NCBI GenBank assembly: GCA_947090765.1
Contig: OX352322.1
Coordinates: 5,511,001-5,575,000 of the forward strand
Length of the DNA stretch: 64,000 nucleotides
Direction of reading: 5' to 3'
DNA from: Pseudomonas sp. MM223
GTDB taxonomy: Bacteria; Pseudomonadota; Gammaproteobacteria; Pseudomonadales; Pseudomonadaceae
Positions 1 through 10,623 of this stretch are shown here, one piece after another; the first letter of the stretch is position 1, and each line of letters opens with the position of its first letter. Below the pieces are notes generated by a model. The model saw nothing but the letters and a program-made list of their open reading frames with translations, did no database searches and was not told the origin of the DNA. Made by a program: the position numbers and the translations under genes.

Positions 1-2
1 AT

Positions 3-1037
3 TTCAGCAGTATGTATGCAGTGGCGAGTGTCGCCGGGCCAGTGCTGGGGGGGTGGTTGACCGAGTACCTGTCCTGGCGCTGGGTGTTCTGGATCAACCT
101 GCCGCTGGGGCTGGTTGCCTTGTGGGCGATCCACCGGGCCCTCGGCGGCATGCCGGTGCAGCGCCGCGAGGCGCAGGTGGACTACCTCGGTGCCGTGCTG
201 CTGATCCTCGGCCTGGGAAGCCTGTTATTGGGCATCACCCTGGTCGGCCAGGGCCACGCCTGGGTCGACCCGGCCGTACTGACCCTGTTCGCCTGTGCCG
301 TGCTGGGCCTGGCGTTGTTCATCGTTCATGAACGCCGCTGCCCAGAGCCGCTGCTGCCCTTGGGCCTGTTCGGCAACCGAGTGGCGGTGCTGTGCTGGGG
401 TGTAATCTTTTTCGCAAGCTTCCAGTCGATTTCCCTGACCATGCTCATGCCATTGCGCTATCAGGGCATCACCGGCGCAGGGGCCGACAGCGCCGCCCTG
501 CACCTTCTGCCACTGGCAATGGGGCTGCCCCTGGGTGCTTTTACCGGCGGGCGCATGACCAGCCGGACCGGGCGCTACAAACCGCAGATCCTGGCCGGTG
601 CACTGCTGATGCCAGTGGCGATTTTCGCCATGGCGTTGACCCCGCCTCAATCTGGTTGGCTCAGTGCATTGTTCATGCTGCTGACCGGCATTGCCTGCGG
701 GTTGCAGTTCCCGACATCGCTGGTAGGCACGCAAAGCGCGGTGGACAGCAAGGATATTGGTGTGGCCACGAGCACCACCAACCTGTTCCGTTCGCTGGGC
801 GGGGCCATGGGCGTGGCCTGCATGTCCAGCCTGTTGTTGGCACTGCTGCACCAGGGTGGGTTCGAAATGTTGGGCAACCCTTTACTGGGGAGCCTAAAGG
901 CCGGTGAAGTGGACCTGGTCACGCAAGGGCGCCTGCTTGAGACGTTCCGGCATTTGCTGATGGGGAGTGCACTGATTGCGGTGCTCGGGCTTGTAGCGGC
1001 AGTGGCGCTGCCCGACCGGCAACTGCGCGGGCGCTGA
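3..1037 (+). CDS. MFS drug exporter, EmrB/QacA (DHA2) type, 5'-truncated by window edge
   Basis: This is the C-terminal part of a 14-helix major facilitator family proton antiporter of the inner membrane. The open frame runs in from the window edge, so the first ATG at position 12 is internal and not the start. Near the visible N-terminus is the antiporter motif C (VAGPVLGGWL), followed by the helix sequence WRWVFWINLPLG typical of the EmrB/QacA group. About ten hydrophobic segments follow, with motif-A-like basic loops (GGRMTSRTGRYKP). It ends convergently with ttgR. The substrate cannot be read from sequence. Its position beside ttgR suggests a drug or solvent export role, but that is inference. 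Confidence 0.85.
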   Translation, partial: FSSMYAVASVAGPVLGGWLTEYLSWRWVFWINLPLGLVALWAIHRALGGMPVQRREAQVDYLGAVLLILGLGSLLLGITLVGQGHAWVDPAVLTLFACAVLGLALFIVHERRCPEPLLPLGLFGNRVAVLCWGVIFFASFQSISLTMLMPLRYQGITGAGADSAALHLLPLAMGLPLGAFTGGRMTSRTGRYKPQILAGALLMPVAIFAMALTPPQSGWLSALFMLLTGIACGLQFPTSLVGTQSAVDSKDIGVATSTTNLFRSLGGAMGVACMSSLLLALLHQGGFEMLGNPLLGSLKAGEVDLVTQGRLLETFRHLLMGSALIAVLGLVAAVALPDRQLRGR

Positions 1038-1043
1038 GCGTTC

Positions 1044-1068
1044 GGGGCCGCCCGGCGGCCCCGGCTTT
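1044..1068. terminator. Possible weak bidirectional terminator between MFS gene and ttgR
   Basis: GGGGCCG (1044-1050) pairs with CGGCCCC (1056-1062) around a 5-nt loop, followed by GGCTTTAATTT. It lies between two convergent genes. The T-run is poor, so this is tentative. Confidence 0.35.
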
Positions 1069-1121
1069 AATTTCCCCTTAATACAAAGAGGAAACACTCC
1101 CTCACAATCCTTAACAAAGTG

Positions 1122-1754
1122 TCATTTGCGCAGAGCCGGGCTCAAGCGCAGCATATCCAGCCCGGTGTCGACCCATTTTTCGACATCGCCCGACAGGTCG
1201 ACACTGTCAGGCAGCAACAGCCAGCGCCCGATCAGGCCATCGACATAGGCAAACATGGCCACCGCTGCGCGCTCGACATCCAGCGCCTCAGGCAACTGGC
1301 CCCGGCGAACTGCATTGGCCAACGCCAGAGTAATGCCCTTGTGGCAATCCAGCACTGCGCCCTGGCGCTGCTGGCGAATTTCACACATGTCATCGGTGAA
1401 CTCGCACTTGTGATGCAGAATTTCATTGATACGCCGGGTTCGGGCATCGAGCACCAGCTCGTTGAACACCTGCAACAGCAGCTTGCGCATGCAGCCAAGC
1501 GGGTCGACTTCGTCCTCGCTTTCACTCGCCCGCGCCAAGTGGTCATGGGTTTCGTGCAGGCTGTCGAGCAGCGCCTGCACCAGCTCCGCCTTGTTATTGA
1601 AGTGCCAGTAGATCGCCCCCCGCGTCACACCCGCCAGTTCGGCGATGTCGGCCAGGGTGGTTCGCGCAACCCCGCGCTTGTAGAAGGCCTTTTCCGCCGC
1701 CTCGATGATCTGGGCGCGGGTTTCCTGGGCTTCTTCTTTGGTTCGACGGACCAT
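1122..1754 (-). CDS. ttgR: TetR-family repressor TtgR
   Basis: TtgR is the repressor of the ttgABC efflux pump and of its own gene. It is released from DNA by antibiotics, flavonoids and aromatic compounds. The 210-aa length equals that of known P. putida TtgR. The N-terminus ([16 protein letters not shown]) leads into a TetR helix-turn-helix at about residues 30-55 ([20 protein letters not shown]). The all-helical remainder is the ligand-binding and dimerisation domain. The gene is divergent from ttgA, and the operator lies in the 256 bp between them. The protein is close to identical to the DOT-T1E/KT2440 protein as I remember it. Confidence 0.97.
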   Translation of the reverse strand: MVRRTKEEAQETRAQIIEAAEKAFYKRGVARTTLADIAELAGVTRGAIYWHFNNKAELVQALLDSLHETHDHLARASESEDEVDPLGCMRKLLLQVFNELVLDARTRRINEILHHKCEFTDDMCEIRQQRQGAVLDCHKGITLALANAVRRGQLPEALDVERAAVAMFAYVDGLIGRWLLLPDSVDLSGDVEKWVDTGLDMLRLSPALRK

Positions 1755-1874
1755 GGCAGTACAACCTCATCTGGCCCGAACGCACGGCGCGCACGGGGAA
1801 CGCTCCGGGGGCACCTCTGCAGGGTGCCTCGCGGATAAGCTAATCAAGGACTGTGGCAGTACCCAAGTACAACC

Positions 1875-1914
1875 CAGCGGTATTTACAAACAACCATGAA
1901 TGTAAGTATATTCC
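1875..1914. promoter_or_regulatory. TtgR operator overlapping the ttgA promoter
   Basis: This 40-bp stretch matches the published TtgR operator from memory, with CAGCGG instead of CAGCAG at its left end. It contains the inverted half-sites TTTACAAACA and TGAATGTAAG. For ttgA, TTTACA (1883-1888) and TATATT (1907-1912) are spaced 18 bp apart as a plausible -35/-10 pair, so bound TtgR would cover the promoter. The divergent ttgR promoter must overlap the same stretch. Confidence 0.9.
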
Positions 1915-2010
1915 TTAGCAAGCTATTTATCCACTCGATAGCAATTTTTCCAGATCAAGACTCTTCCACTACTCTTGAGCGTTTCCTGCTCCAGCGCCCC
2001 GAGGATCCTC

Positions 2011-3165
2011 ATGCAATTCAAGCCAGCCGTTACCGCTCTGGTTTCCGCCGTCGCCCTGGCAACCCTGCTCAGTGGCTGCAAGAAAGAAGAAGCAGCGCCT
2101 GCGGCGCAGGCTCCTCAGGTCGGCGTAGTAACCCTTCAGCCGCAAGCCTTCACCCTGACCTCGGAATTGCCGGGGCGCACCACTGCCTACCGCGTCGCCG
2201 AAGTGCGCCCACAGGTCAATGGCATCATCCTCAAGCGCCTGTTCAAGGAAGGCAGTGAGGTCAAGGAAGGCCAGCAGCTCTACCAGATCGACCCTGCCGT
2301 GTACGAAGCCACCCTGACCAATGCCCAGGCCAATCTGCAGGCTACCCGCTCGCTGGCCGAGCGCTACAAGCAGCTGATCGACGAGCAGGCCGTGTCCAAG
2401 CAGGAATACGACGACGCCAATGCCAAACGATTGCAGGCCGAGGCCTCACTGAAAAGTGCACAGATCGACCTGCGCTACACCAAGGTCCTGGCACCGATCA
2501 GCGGCCGTATCGGTCGCTCTTCGTTCACTGAGGGTGCCCTGGTGAGCAATGGCCAGACCAACGCCATGGCCACCATCCAGCAACTCGACCCGATCTACGT
2601 CGACGTCACCCAGTCCACCGCCGAGCTGCTCAAGCTGCGCCGTGACCTGGAAAGCGGCCAACTGCAGAAGGCTGGCGAAAATGCAGCCTCGGTGCAGTTG
2701 GTGCTGGAAGACGGCAGCCTGTTCAAGCAGGAAGGCCGCCTGGAGTTCTCGGAAGTTTCGGTTGACGAAACCACGGGTTCGGTCACCCTGCGTGCCCTGT
2801 TCCCCAACCCCGATCACACCCTGCTGCCGGGCATGTTCGTGCATGCGCGGCTGAAGGCCGGGGTCAACGCCAACGCCATCCTGGCCCCGCAACAGGGCGT
2901 GACCCGTGACCTTAAAGGTGCTCCGACCGCACTGGTGGTCAACCAGGAGAACAAGGTCGAACTGCGCCAGCTCAAGGCCAGCCGTACCCTGGGCAGCGAC
3001 TGGCTGATCGAAGAAGGCCTGAACCCGGGTGACCGCCTGATCACCGAAGGGCTGCAGTACGTGCGCCCGGGCGTCGAGGTGAAGGTCAGCGAAGCCACCA
3101 ACGTCAAGAAGCCGGGCAGCCCTGATCAGGCCAATGCGGCGAAAGCAGACGCCAAAGCGGAGTAA
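2011..3165 (+). CDS. ttgA: TtgA, RND efflux periplasmic adaptor lipoprotein
   Basis: TtgA is the membrane-fusion component that bridges TtgB in the inner membrane to TtgC in the outer membrane. The start is ATG 2011, preceded by GAGGA at 2001, which gives 384 aa, the known TtgA length. The in-frame upstream alternative (1975) would destroy the signal peptide. The lipobox is LSGC with Cys23. A biotinyl-lipoyl/barrel region (EVRPQVNGIILKR, then KVLAPISGRIGRS) flanks an alpha-helical hairpin. It is first in ttgABC and 3 bp from ttgB. It resembles MexA and AcrA. Confidence 0.97.
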   Translation: MQFKPAVTALVSAVALATLLSGCKKEEAAPAAQAPQVGVVTLQPQAFTLTSELPGRTTAYRVAEVRPQVNGIILKRLFKEGSEVKEGQQLYQIDPAVYEATLTNAQANLQATRSLAERYKQLIDEQAVSKQEYDDANAKRLQAEASLKSAQIDLRYTKVLAPISGRIGRSSFTEGALVSNGQTNAMATIQQLDPIYVDVTQSTAELLKLRRDLESGQLQKAGENAASVQLVLEDGSLFKQEGRLEFSEVSVDETTGSVTLRALFPNPDHTLLPGMFVHARLKAGVNANAILAPQQGVTRDLKGAPTALVVNQENKVELRQLKASRTLGSDWLIEEGLNPGDRLITEGLQYVRPGVEVKVSEATNVKKPGSPDQANAAKADAKAE

Positions 3166-3168
3166 ACC

Positions 3169-6100
3169 ATGTCGAAGTTCTTTATCGATCGCCCGATCTT
3201 CGCCTGGGTGATTGCCTTGGTGATCATGCTGGTCGGCGCCTTGTCGATCCTGAAGTTGCCGATCAACCAGTACCCCAGCATCGCGCCGCCGGCCATTGCC
3301 ATCGCCGTGACCTACCCGGGCGCCTCGGCGCAAACCGTGCAGGACACCGTGGTACAGGTGATCGAGCAGCAGCTCAACGGTATCGACAACCTGCGTTACG
3401 TGTCTTCGGAAAGTAACTCCGACGGCAGCATGACCATTACCGCCACCTTTGAGCAGGGCACCAACCCCGACACTGCGCAGGTACAGGTACAGAACAAGCT
3501 GAACCTGGCCACCCCGCTGTTGCCGCAAGAAGTGCAGCAACAAGGTATCCGTGTCACCAAGGCAGTCAAAAACTTCCTGCTGGTGATCGGCCTGGTGTCC
3601 GAAGACGGCAGCATGACCAAGGACGACCTGGCCAACTACATCGTCTCCAACATGCAGGACCCTATCTCGCGTACTGCAGGTGTGGGTGACTTCCAGGTAT
3701 TCGGTGCGCAGTACGCCATGCGTATCTGGCTCGATCCGGCCAAGCTGAACAAGTTCCAGCTGACCCCGGTCGACGTCAAGACCGCCGTGGCCGCGCAGAA
3801 CGTGCAGGTGTCCTCCGGCCAGCTCGGTGGCTTGCCGGCCATGCCGGGCACCCAGCTGAACGCCACCATCATCGGCAAGACCCGCCTGCAAACCGCCGAG
3901 CAGTTCGAGAAGATCCTGCTCAAGGTCAACAGCGATGGTTCGCAGGTGCGCCTGGGCGATGTCGCCGAAGTGGGCCTGGGGGGTGAAAACTACGCGGTCA
4001 GCGCCCAGTTCAACGGTAAACCGGCTTCCGGCCTGGCAGTAAAACTGGCTACCGGTGCCAACGCCCTGGATACCGCCAAGGCACTGCGTGAGACCATCAA
4101 AGGCCTGGAGCCATTCTTCCCGCCTGGGGTGAAAGCGGTATTCCCGTATGACACCACGCCGGTGGTCACCGAATCGATCAGCGGCGTGATCCACACCCTG
4201 ATCGAAGCCGTGGTCCTGGTGTTCCTGGTGATGTACCTGTTCCTGCAGAACTTCCGCGCCACCATCATCACCACCATGACCGTACCGGTGGTGTTGCTGG
4301 GTACCTTCGGCATCCTTGCCGCTGCGGGCTTCAGCATCAACACCCTGACCATGTTCGCCATGGTCCTGGCCATCGGCTTGCTGGTGGACGACGCCATCGT
4401 CGTGGTGGAGAACGTCGAGCGGGTGATGTCCGAGGAAGGCTTGCCGCCCAAGGAAGCCACCAAGCGCTCGATGGAGCAGATCCAGGGTGCCCTGGTGGGT
4501 ATCGCCCTGGTGCTTTCGGCGGTACTGCTGCCGATGGCGTTCTTCGGTGGCTCCACGGGTGTGATCTACCGGCAGTTCTCCATCACCATCGTCTCGGCCA
4601 TGGGCCTGTCGGTGCTTGTTGCGCTTATCTTTACCCCGGCGCTGTGCGCCACCATGCTCAAGCCGCTGAAAAAGGGCGAGCACCACACCGCCAAAGGCGG
4701 GTTCTTCGGCTGGTTCAACCGCAACTTCGACCGCAGCGTAAACGGCTACGAGCGCAGCGTAGGCACCATCCTGCGCAACAAGGTGCCGTTCTTGCTGGCC
4801 TATGCGCTGATCGTGGTTGGCATGATCTGGCTGTTCGCCCGCATCCCTACCGCGTTCCTGCCGGAAGAAGACCAGGGCGTACTGTTCGCCCAGGTGCAGA
4901 CCCCGGCCGGCTCCAGTGCCGAGCGCACCCAGGTGGTGGTGGACCAGATGCGCGAGTACCTGCTGAAGGAAGAAGCCGATACCGTGGCCTCTGTGTTCAC
5001 CGTCAACGGCTTCAACTTTGCCGGTCGCGGCCAGAGCTCGGGCATGGCCTTCATCATGCTCAAACCATGGGGCGAGCGCTCGAAGGAGAACAGCGTGTTC
5101 GCGCTGGCCCAGCGTGCCCAGCAGCACTTCTTCACCTTCCGTGATGCGATGGTGTTCGCCTTCGCCCCACCCGCGGTGCTCGAACTGGGTAACGCTACCG
5201 GCTTCGACGTGTTCCTGCAGGACCGCGGCGGTGTCGGCCACGAAAAACTGATGGAAGCGCGCAACCAGTTCCTGGCCAAGGCCGCACAGAGCAAGGTCCT
5301 CAGCGCCGTGCGCCCGAACGGCCTGAACGATGAACCGCAATACCAGCTGACCATCGATGACGAGCGTGCCAGCGCCCTGGGCGTGACCATTGCCGACATC
5401 AACAACACCCTGTCGATTGCCTTGGGTGCCAGCTACGTCAACGACTTCATCGACCGTGGCCGGGTCAAGAAGGTGTACATCCAGGGCGAACCAAACGCGC
5501 GGATGAGCCCGGAAGACCTGCAGAAGTGGTACGTGCGCAATGGCAAAGGCGAGATGGTACCGTTCTCCTCCTTCGCCAAGGGCGAATGGACCTACGGATC
5601 GCCGAAGCTTTCGCGTTACAACGGCGTCGAGGCGATGGAAATCCTGGGTGCACCGGCACCGGGCTACAGTACCGGTGAAGCCATGGCCGAAGTCGAGCGC
5701 ATTGCTGGCGAGCCGCCAAGTGGCGTCGGCTTCTCGTGGACTGGCATGTCCTATGAGGAAAAACTCTCCGGTTCGCAGATGCCGGCACTGTTCGCCCTCT
5801 CGGTACTGTTCGTGTTCCTGTGCCTGGCAGCCCTGTACGAAAGCTGGTCTATCCCGATTGCTGTGGTCTTGGTAGTACCGTTGGGTATCATCGGTGCACT
5901 GATCGCCACCAGCCTGCGCGGCTTGTCCAACGACGTGTACTTCCTGGTCGGCCTGTTGACCACCATCGGTCTGGCAGCGAAAAACGCCATTCTGATCGTC
6001 GAGTTCGCCAAGGAACTGCATGAACAAGGCCGCAGCCTGTACGACGCAGCCATCGAGGCGTGCCGCATGCGTCTGCGCCCGATCATCATGACCTCGCTGG

Positions 6101-6321
6101 CGTTCATCCTCGGCGTGGTACCGTTGACCATCGCCAGTGGCGCCGGTGCCGGCAGCCAGCACGCCATCGGTACCGGTGTGATCGGCGGCATGATCAGTGC
6201 GACCGTGCTGGCCATCTTCTGGGTACCGCTATTCTTCGTCGCAGTGTCGTCGCTGTTCGGCAGCAAAGAGCCGGAAAAAGACGCCACCCCTGAAACTCCA
6301 CGTTATGAGGCTGGGCAATGA
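3169..6321 (+). CDS. ttgB: TtgB, RND efflux inner-membrane transporter
   Basis: TtgB is the proton-driven pump subunit of the TtgABC system (HAE1 family, AcrB/MexB-like). It exports solvents such as toluene, chloramphenicol, beta-lactams, tetracycline and flavonoids. The 1050-aa length is standard. The N-terminus [14 protein letters not shown] is typical. The proton-relay aspartates are visible as D407-D408 in [14 protein letters not shown], and the relay lysine in [12 protein letters not shown] is at about residue 938. Two large periplasmic loops each follow the first helix of a half. The stop overlaps the ttgC start by 4 bp (ATGA), which indicates translational coupling. Confidence 0.97.
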   Translation: MSKFFIDRPIFAWVIALVIMLVGALSILKLPINQYPSIAPPAIAIAVTYPGASAQTVQDTVVQVIEQQLNGIDNLRYVSSESNSDGSMTITATFEQGTNPDTAQVQVQNKLNLATPLLPQEVQQQGIRVTKAVKNFLLVIGLVSEDGSMTKDDLANYIVSNMQDPISRTAGVGDFQVFGAQYAMRIWLDPAKLNKFQLTPVDVKTAVAAQNVQVSSGQLGGLPAMPGTQLNATIIGKTRLQTAEQFEKILLKVNSDGSQVRLGDVAEVGLGGENYAVSAQFNGKPASGLAVKLATGANALDTAKALRETIKGLEPFFPPGVKAVFPYDTTPVVTESISGVIHTLIEAVVLVFLVMYLFLQNFRATIITTMTVPVVLLGTFGILAAAGFSINTLTMFAMVLAIGLLVDDAIVVVENVERVMSEEGLPPKEATKRSMEQIQGALVGIALVLSAVLLPMAFFGGSTGVIYRQFSITIVSAMGLSVLVALIFTPALCATMLKPLKKGEHHTAKGGFFGWFNRNFDRSVNGYERSVGTILRNKVPFLLAYALIVVGMIWLFARIPTAFLPEEDQGVLFAQVQTPAGSSAERTQVVVDQMREYLLKEEADTVASVFTVNGFNFAGRGQSSGMAFIMLKPWGERSKENSVFALAQRAQQHFFTFRDAMVFAFAPPAVLELGNATGFDVFLQDRGGVGHEKLMEARNQFLAKAAQSKVLSAVRPNGLNDEPQYQLTIDDERASALGVTIADINNTLSIALGASYVNDFIDRGRVKKVYIQGEPNARMSPEDLQKWYVRNGKGEMVPFSSFAKGEWTYGSPKLSRYNGVEAMEILGAPAPGYSTGEAMAEVERIAGEPPSGVGFSWTGMSYEEKLSGSQMPALFALSVLFVFLCLAALYESWSIPIAVVLVVPLGIIGALIATSLRGLSNDVYFLVGLLTTIGLAAKNAILIVEFAKELHEQGRSLYDAAIEACRMRLRPIIMTSLAFILGVVPLTIASGAGAGSQHAIGTGVIGGMISATVLAIFWVPLFFVAVSSLFGSKEPEKDATPETPRYEAGQ

Positions 6322-7772
6322 CCAAGTCTTTGTTGTCCCTGGCGGTAACCGCTTTCATCCTTGGCGGTTGCTCGCTGATCCCTGACTACCAGACCCCGGA
6401 AGCGCCGGTGGCAGCGCAGTGGCCGCAAGGCCCTGCGTACTCGCCAACCCAGTCGGCAGACGTTGCTGCTGCTGAGCAGGGCTGGCGCCAGTTCTTCCAC
6501 GACCCGGCACTGCAACAGCTGATTCAGACTTCGCTGGTCAACAACCGCGACCTGCGCGTCGCGGCATTGAACCTCGACGCCTACCGTGCGCAGTACCGCA
6601 TTCAGCGGGCCGACCTGTTCCCGGCGGTTTCGGCCACTGCCAGCGGCAGCCGCCAGCGCACGCCGGCGAACATGTCGCAAACCGGCGAATCTGGCATTAC
6701 CAGCCAGTACTCGGCCACGCTGGGCGTCAGCGCCTACGAACTGGACTTGTTCGGCCGCGTTCGCAGCCTGACCGAGCAAGCCCTGGAAACCTACCTGTCC
6801 AGCGAGCAGGCACGTCGCTCCACGCAAATTGCCCTGGTGGCCAGCGTGGCCAATGCCTACTACACCTGGCAGGCCGACCAGGCCCTGTTCAAGCTGACCG
6901 AAGAAACGCTGAAAACCTACGAGGAAAGCTACAACCTCACCCGACGCAGCAATGAAGTCGGCGTGGCTTCGGCACTCGACGTCAGCCAGGCGCGCACCGC
7001 CGTGGAAGGCGCCCGGGTCAAGTACTCGCAGTACCAGCGCCTGGTCGCTCAAGACGTCAACAGCCTGACCGTACTGCTGGGCACCGGCATTCCAGCCAAC
7101 CTGGCCAAACCCCTGGAGCTGAATGCCGATCAGCTGGCCGAAGTACCGGCCGGCCTGCCGTCCGATATCCTCCAGCGCCGCCCGGACATCCAGGAAGCCG
7201 AGCACCTGCTCAAGGCCGCCAACGCCAACATTGGCGCCGCCCGTGCAGCGTTCTTCCCGAGCATCAGCCTGACCGCCAACGCCGGCAGCCTGAGCCCCGA
7301 CATGGGTCACCTGTTCGCGGGTGGCCAGGGCACCTGGCTGTTCCAGCCGCAGATCAACCTGCCTATCTTCAACGCCGGCAGCCTGAAGGCCAGCCTGGAC
7401 TACTCGAAAATCCAGAAGGACATCAACGTCGCCAAGTACGAAAAAACCATCCAGACTGCCTTCCAGGAAGTCTCCGATGGCCTGGCCGCGCGCAAGACCT
7501 TCGAAGAGCAGCTGCAGGCTCAACGCGACCTGGTGCAGGCGAACCAGGACTACTACCGCCTGGCCGAACGCCGCTACCGCATCGGTATCGACAGCAACCT
7601 GACTTTCCTCGACGCCCAGCGCAACCTGTTCAGCGCCCAGCAGTCGCTGATTACCGACCGCCTGTCGCAGCTGACCAGCGAGGTCAACCTGTACAAGGCC
7701 CTCGGCGGTGGCTGGTACGAGCAGACCGGGCAGGCCAACCAGCAGGCATCGGTGGAAACACCGAAAGGCTGA
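6318..7772 (+). CDS. ttgC: TtgC, outer-membrane efflux channel lipoprotein
   Basis: TtgC is the TolC/OprM-type outer-membrane exit duct of the TtgABC pump. It has 484 aa, a signal peptide and a lipobox ILGGC with acylated Cys18. Two tandem outer-membrane-efflux repeats are visible, each with coiled-coil helices; the second carries [16 protein letters not shown]. It is the last gene of the operon and is followed by a clear intrinsic terminator at 7792. It overlaps ttgB by 4 bp. Confidence 0.97.
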   Translation: MTKSLLSLAVTAFILGGCSLIPDYQTPEAPVAAQWPQGPAYSPTQSADVAAAEQGWRQFFHDPALQQLIQTSLVNNRDLRVAALNLDAYRAQYRIQRADLFPAVSATASGSRQRTPANMSQTGESGITSQYSATLGVSAYELDLFGRVRSLTEQALETYLSSEQARRSTQIALVASVANAYYTWQADQALFKLTEETLKTYEESYNLTRRSNEVGVASALDVSQARTAVEGARVKYSQYQRLVAQDVNSLTVLLGTGIPANLAKPLELNADQLAEVPAGLPSDILQRRPDIQEAEHLLKAANANIGAARAAFFPSISLTANAGSLSPDMGHLFAGGQGTWLFQPQINLPIFNAGSLKASLDYSKIQKDINVAKYEKTIQTAFQEVSDGLAARKTFEEQLQAQRDLVQANQDYYRLAERRYRIGIDSNLTFLDAQRNLFSAQQSLITDRLSQLTSEVNLYKALGGGWYEQTGQANQQASVETPKG

Positions 7773-7791
7773 TTGAGCAGCTAGTAGCATC

Positions 7792-7818
7792 AAGCCCACC
7801 TTCACGGTGGGCTTTTTG
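7792..7818 (+). terminator. Intrinsic terminator of ttgABC
   Basis: AAGCCCACC (7792-7800) and GGTGGGCTT (7806-7814) form a 9-bp stem with a 5-nt loop and a T-rich tail. It lies 20 bp after the ttgC stop. Confidence 0.9.
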
Positions 7819-7830
7819 TTCTGGCATTGC

Positions 7831-7910
7831 TGGCCCTTTCGCAGCACAAGGCTGCTCCTACAACGGTAACGCTGCCCTGTAGGAGCAGCCTTGTGCTGCG
7901 AAGAGGCCGG
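7831..7910. repeat. Paired inverted REP-type repeat (GCAGCACAAGGCTGC subtype)
   Basis: Two inverted copies of a roughly 33-bp unit (about 7831-7862 and 7877-7910) share the core GCAGCACAAGGCTGCTCCTA. The unit is intergenic, downstream of ttgC. The same subtype recurs at 26739 and 39892. Confidence 0.85.
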
Positions 7911-8111
7911 TGCAGGAAAACAATTAACTAACTGGAACATTCCGTTCGATTATCGCCCCGTTCCGTTTGCGGCGAATTGCCTCACCCCCGCACTACCCCG
8001 CAACATCCCCTTACGCAACGTTGCCCAAGTTCATCAAAAAAAGACCCGCACCTGCAGGCTCGCCCCCGCAGTGCACCGGCTCGCCCCATAAAAACAAGAG
8101 ATCCACGACAG

Positions 8112-9365
8112 ATGAGCACTTTGCAACCCGCACGCCAGCTGCTGCCCGGCCTGTTGGCCATGTCCTGCGCCTTCCCCCTGTTCGCCGCCGAAGGCGGTTT
8201 CATGGAAGACGCCAAGGCCACCCTCAACCTGCGCAACTTCTACATCAACCGCAATTTCGTCGACCCGGCCCACCCGCAGGGCAAGGCCGAAGAATGGACG
8301 CAAAGCTTCATTCTCGACGCCCGCTCCGGCTTCACCCAAGGCACCGTCGGTTTCGGGGTGGACGTGCTGGGCATGTACTCGGTCAAGCTCGACGGCGGCA
8401 AAGGCACCACCAACACGCACCTGCTACCGGTGCACGACGACGGCCGCCCAGCCGATGACTTTGGCCGCCTGGGTGTGGCGCTGAAAGCCAAGCTTTCCGA
8501 AACCGAGCTGAAAGTCGGTGAATGGATGCCGGTACTGCCAATCCTGCGCTCGGACGATGGCCGCTCGCTGCCGCAGACCTTCCGCGGTGGCCAGTTGACC
8601 TCCAAGGAAATTGCCGGCCTGACGCTGTATGCCGGCCAGTTCCGCGCCAACAGCCCACGCAACGACGCCAGCATGGAAGACATGTCGATGAACGGCAAAG
8701 GCGCGTTCACCTCCGATCGTTTCAACTTCGGCGGCGGCGAGTACACCTTCAACGACAAGCGCACCATGATCGGCCTGTGGGATGCCCAGCTCAAGGACAT
8801 CTACCGCCAGCAGTACCTGAACCTGACGCACAGCCAGCCGCTGGGCGACTGGACCCTGGGCGCCAACCTGGGCTACTTCATCGGCAAGGAAGATGGCGCA
8901 GAGCGCGCCGGCAAGCTGGACAACCGCACCGCCTCGGCCATGCTTTCGGCGCGCTACCAAGGCCACACCTTCTACGTCGGCCTGCAGAAGGTCAGCGGCG
9001 ACGACGCCTGGATGCGGGTCAACGGTACCAGTGGCGGCACCCTGGCCAACGACAGCTACAACTCCAGCTTCGACAATGCCAAGGAGCGGTCCTGGCAGGT
9101 GCGCCATGACTTCAACTTCGCCACCGTAGGCGTGCCAGGGTTGACCCTGATGAACCGCTACATCAAGGGTGACAACGTCACCGTGGGCAGCGTGGATGAT
9201 GGCAAGGAATGGGCACGTGAGACCGAACTGGCCTACGTGGTGCAGTCCGGCAGCTTCAAGGACCTGTCGGTGAAATGGCGCAACTCCACCATGCGCCGCG
9301 ATTTCAGCACCAACGCGTTCGATGAGAACCGGTTGATTGTGAGCTACCCGCTGAATCTCCTTTGA
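8112..9365 (+). CDS. OprD-family outer-membrane porin, BenF-like
   Basis: This is an 18-strand OprD-type channel for a small carboxylate. BenF relatives are linked to benzoate and other aromatic acids. ATG 8112 gives 417 aa with a signal peptide ending near LFAAEGG, followed by the family N-terminus (MEDAKATLNLRNFYINRNF). Other family traits are the plug-loop region DGRSLPQTFRGGQLTSKE and the C-terminal strand ending LIVSYPLNLL. In-frame extension upstream to 7977 lacks a ribosome site. It sits beside the pca cluster, so uptake of an aromatic acid is likely but not proven. Confidence 0.88.
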   Translation: MSTLQPARQLLPGLLAMSCAFPLFAAEGGFMEDAKATLNLRNFYINRNFVDPAHPQGKAEEWTQSFILDARSGFTQGTVGFGVDVLGMYSVKLDGGKGTTNTHLLPVHDDGRPADDFGRLGVALKAKLSETELKVGEWMPVLPILRSDDGRSLPQTFRGGQLTSKEIAGLTLYAGQFRANSPRNDASMEDMSMNGKGAFTSDRFNFGGGEYTFNDKRTMIGLWDAQLKDIYRQQYLNLTHSQPLGDWTLGANLGYFIGKEDGAERAGKLDNRTASAMLSARYQGHTFYVGLQKVSGDDAWMRVNGTSGGTLANDSYNSSFDNAKERSWQVRHDFNFATVGVPGLTLMNRYIKGDNVTVGSVDDGKEWARETELAYVVQSGSFKDLSVKWRNSTMRRDFSTNAFDENRLIVSYPLNLL

Positions 9366-9367
9366 AT

Positions 9368-9457
9368 GCTTCGCGGGCACGCCCGCTCCCACAGGGAATG
9401 CACTGCCCTCAGGCCAGATGCAATCCCTGTGGGAGCTGGCTTGCCGGCGATAGGGCC
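9368..9457. repeat. Mixed REP pair (two different arm subtypes)
   Basis: The left arm (9368-9396) carries GCGGGCACGCCCGCTCCCAC. The right arm (9425-9457) carries the CTGGCTTGCCGGCGAT subtype in inverse orientation. The other pairs in the window, apart from the fused palindrome at 10546, use matching arms. Confidence 0.75.
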
Positions 9458-9567
9458 AGAAGCCCTTTCAAATAACCATAAGACATAAACAAATCAATAA
9501 ACCTTCTTGGACGACATAAGCTGTAACAGCTTGAATAGGCCCCTGATTCCCGCCCCAGAGCCGTGAC

Positions 9568-10491
9568 ATGGACCTCCGCCAGCTGCGCTACTTCATCGCC
9601 CTCACCGAATACCGCAGTTTCGTCCGTGCCGCAGAGGCCATGGGCATCACCCAGCCCGCCTTCAGCCGTGCCATTCAGGGCCTGGAACACACCTTCGGCT
9701 GCCCGCTGGTGGACCGCGCCAGCAAAGCCCTGCTGCCTACCCCCGAGGGCCTGGTGGTACTGCAACACGCCCGCCGCCTGGTACAGGGCGCCGCGCAACT
9801 GAGCAACGAAGTGCTGCAAATGACCAAGCTCGACGCTGGCGAGCTGCACTTTGGCAGTGGCCCGGCGCTGGCCGTGCGCTTGGTCCCCGACGCCTTGCGC
9901 CACTTCATCGAGCGCCACCCGGGCATCCGCACCTCGTTGCTGGTGGACAATGCCGAACGCCTGGGCCAGGCCCTGCGCCGTGAACAGATCGAGTTTTTCG
10001 TCGACGATATCCGACCGTTCGAAGCTGACCCCAACTTCCACACCGAGCCCCTGTCACCACGCCCCGGCCTGTTCTTCTGCCGGCCGGGCCACCCATTGCT
10101 GGCCAAGGACAGCCTGTCGACCAACGACCTGTTCAGCTACCCCCTGGCCAGCGCCCTGCTCGCCCCCGGCGTACGCAAACGCCTGGCCAACCTGAGCGGG
10201 CGCAGCGACTTCACCCCGCACCTGCAAACCGAGCACCTGGCCATATTGCGCAGCGTGGTGCAGGCCAGCGATGCGATTGGCACTGCCAGCGAAGAGGCCG
10301 TGGCCGAAGACCTGGCCGCAGGCACACTGGTGCGCCTGCACTGGCGTAACCTGCCGCCGGCGCTGGAGGTGCTGAGTGTGCGCTGTGGAGTGGTCAGCCG
10401 CAGCGGTTACCGGTTGTCGCCGGCGGCACGGGCGATGATCGAGACACTGGTTGGGCTGGATGCACCGATGAAGGCTGCCGCCATTCGCTGA
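9568..10491 (+). CDS. LysR-family transcriptional regulator
   Basis: This is a LysR-type activator or repressor of unknown target, 307 aa. The N-terminal winged helix-turn-helix (MDLRQLRYFIALTEYRSFVR, then ITQPAFSRAIQGLE) spans residues 1-60. The rest is a periplasmic-binding-like effector domain with GELHFGSGPALAV at about residues 92-104. It stands between the porin and the DUF962 gene, all on the plus strand, with REP pairs on both sides. That arrangement argues for its own transcription unit. Control of the upstream porin is possible but not shown. Confidence 0.85.
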   Translation: MDLRQLRYFIALTEYRSFVRAAEAMGITQPAFSRAIQGLEHTFGCPLVDRASKALLPTPEGLVVLQHARRLVQGAAQLSNEVLQMTKLDAGELHFGSGPALAVRLVPDALRHFIERHPGIRTSLLVDNAERLGQALRREQIEFFVDDIRPFEADPNFHTEPLSPRPGLFFCRPGHPLLAKDSLSTNDLFSYPLASALLAPGVRKRLANLSGRSDFTPHLQTEHLAILRSVVQASDAIGTASEEAVAEDLAAGTLVRLHWRNLPPALEVLSVRCGVVSRSGYRLSPAARAMIETLVGLDAPMKAAAIR

Positions 10492-10545
10492 ACTGATGAT
10501 GGTGGTGGCTGCGGGCTATCCTGAGCTATATCGGTTGCCAGTGCC

Positions 10546-10577
10546 GGCCCTTTCGCGGGTTCACCCGCGAAAGGGCC
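10546..10577. repeat. Near-perfect REP palindrome
   Basis: GGCCCTTTCGCGGGT (10546-10560) and ACCCGCGAAAGGGCC (10563-10577) are perfect 15-bp inverted arms separated by 2 bp. It looks like two REP heads fused tip to tip. It could fold as a strong hairpin in RNA but has no T-run. Confidence 0.8.
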
Positions 10578-10623
10578 AGTGCAGGCAATACACCCCGATC
10601 AGGCAAACCAGGGAGGCACAACA

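Noticed and set aside
2446..6162. Very long minus-strand ORF (1238 codons) across ttgA-ttgB
   Set aside because: It is the antisense shadow of ttgA and ttgB; the high-GC codon bias of the real genes avoids stops in this frame. Its His/Gln-rich protein has no recognisable domain.
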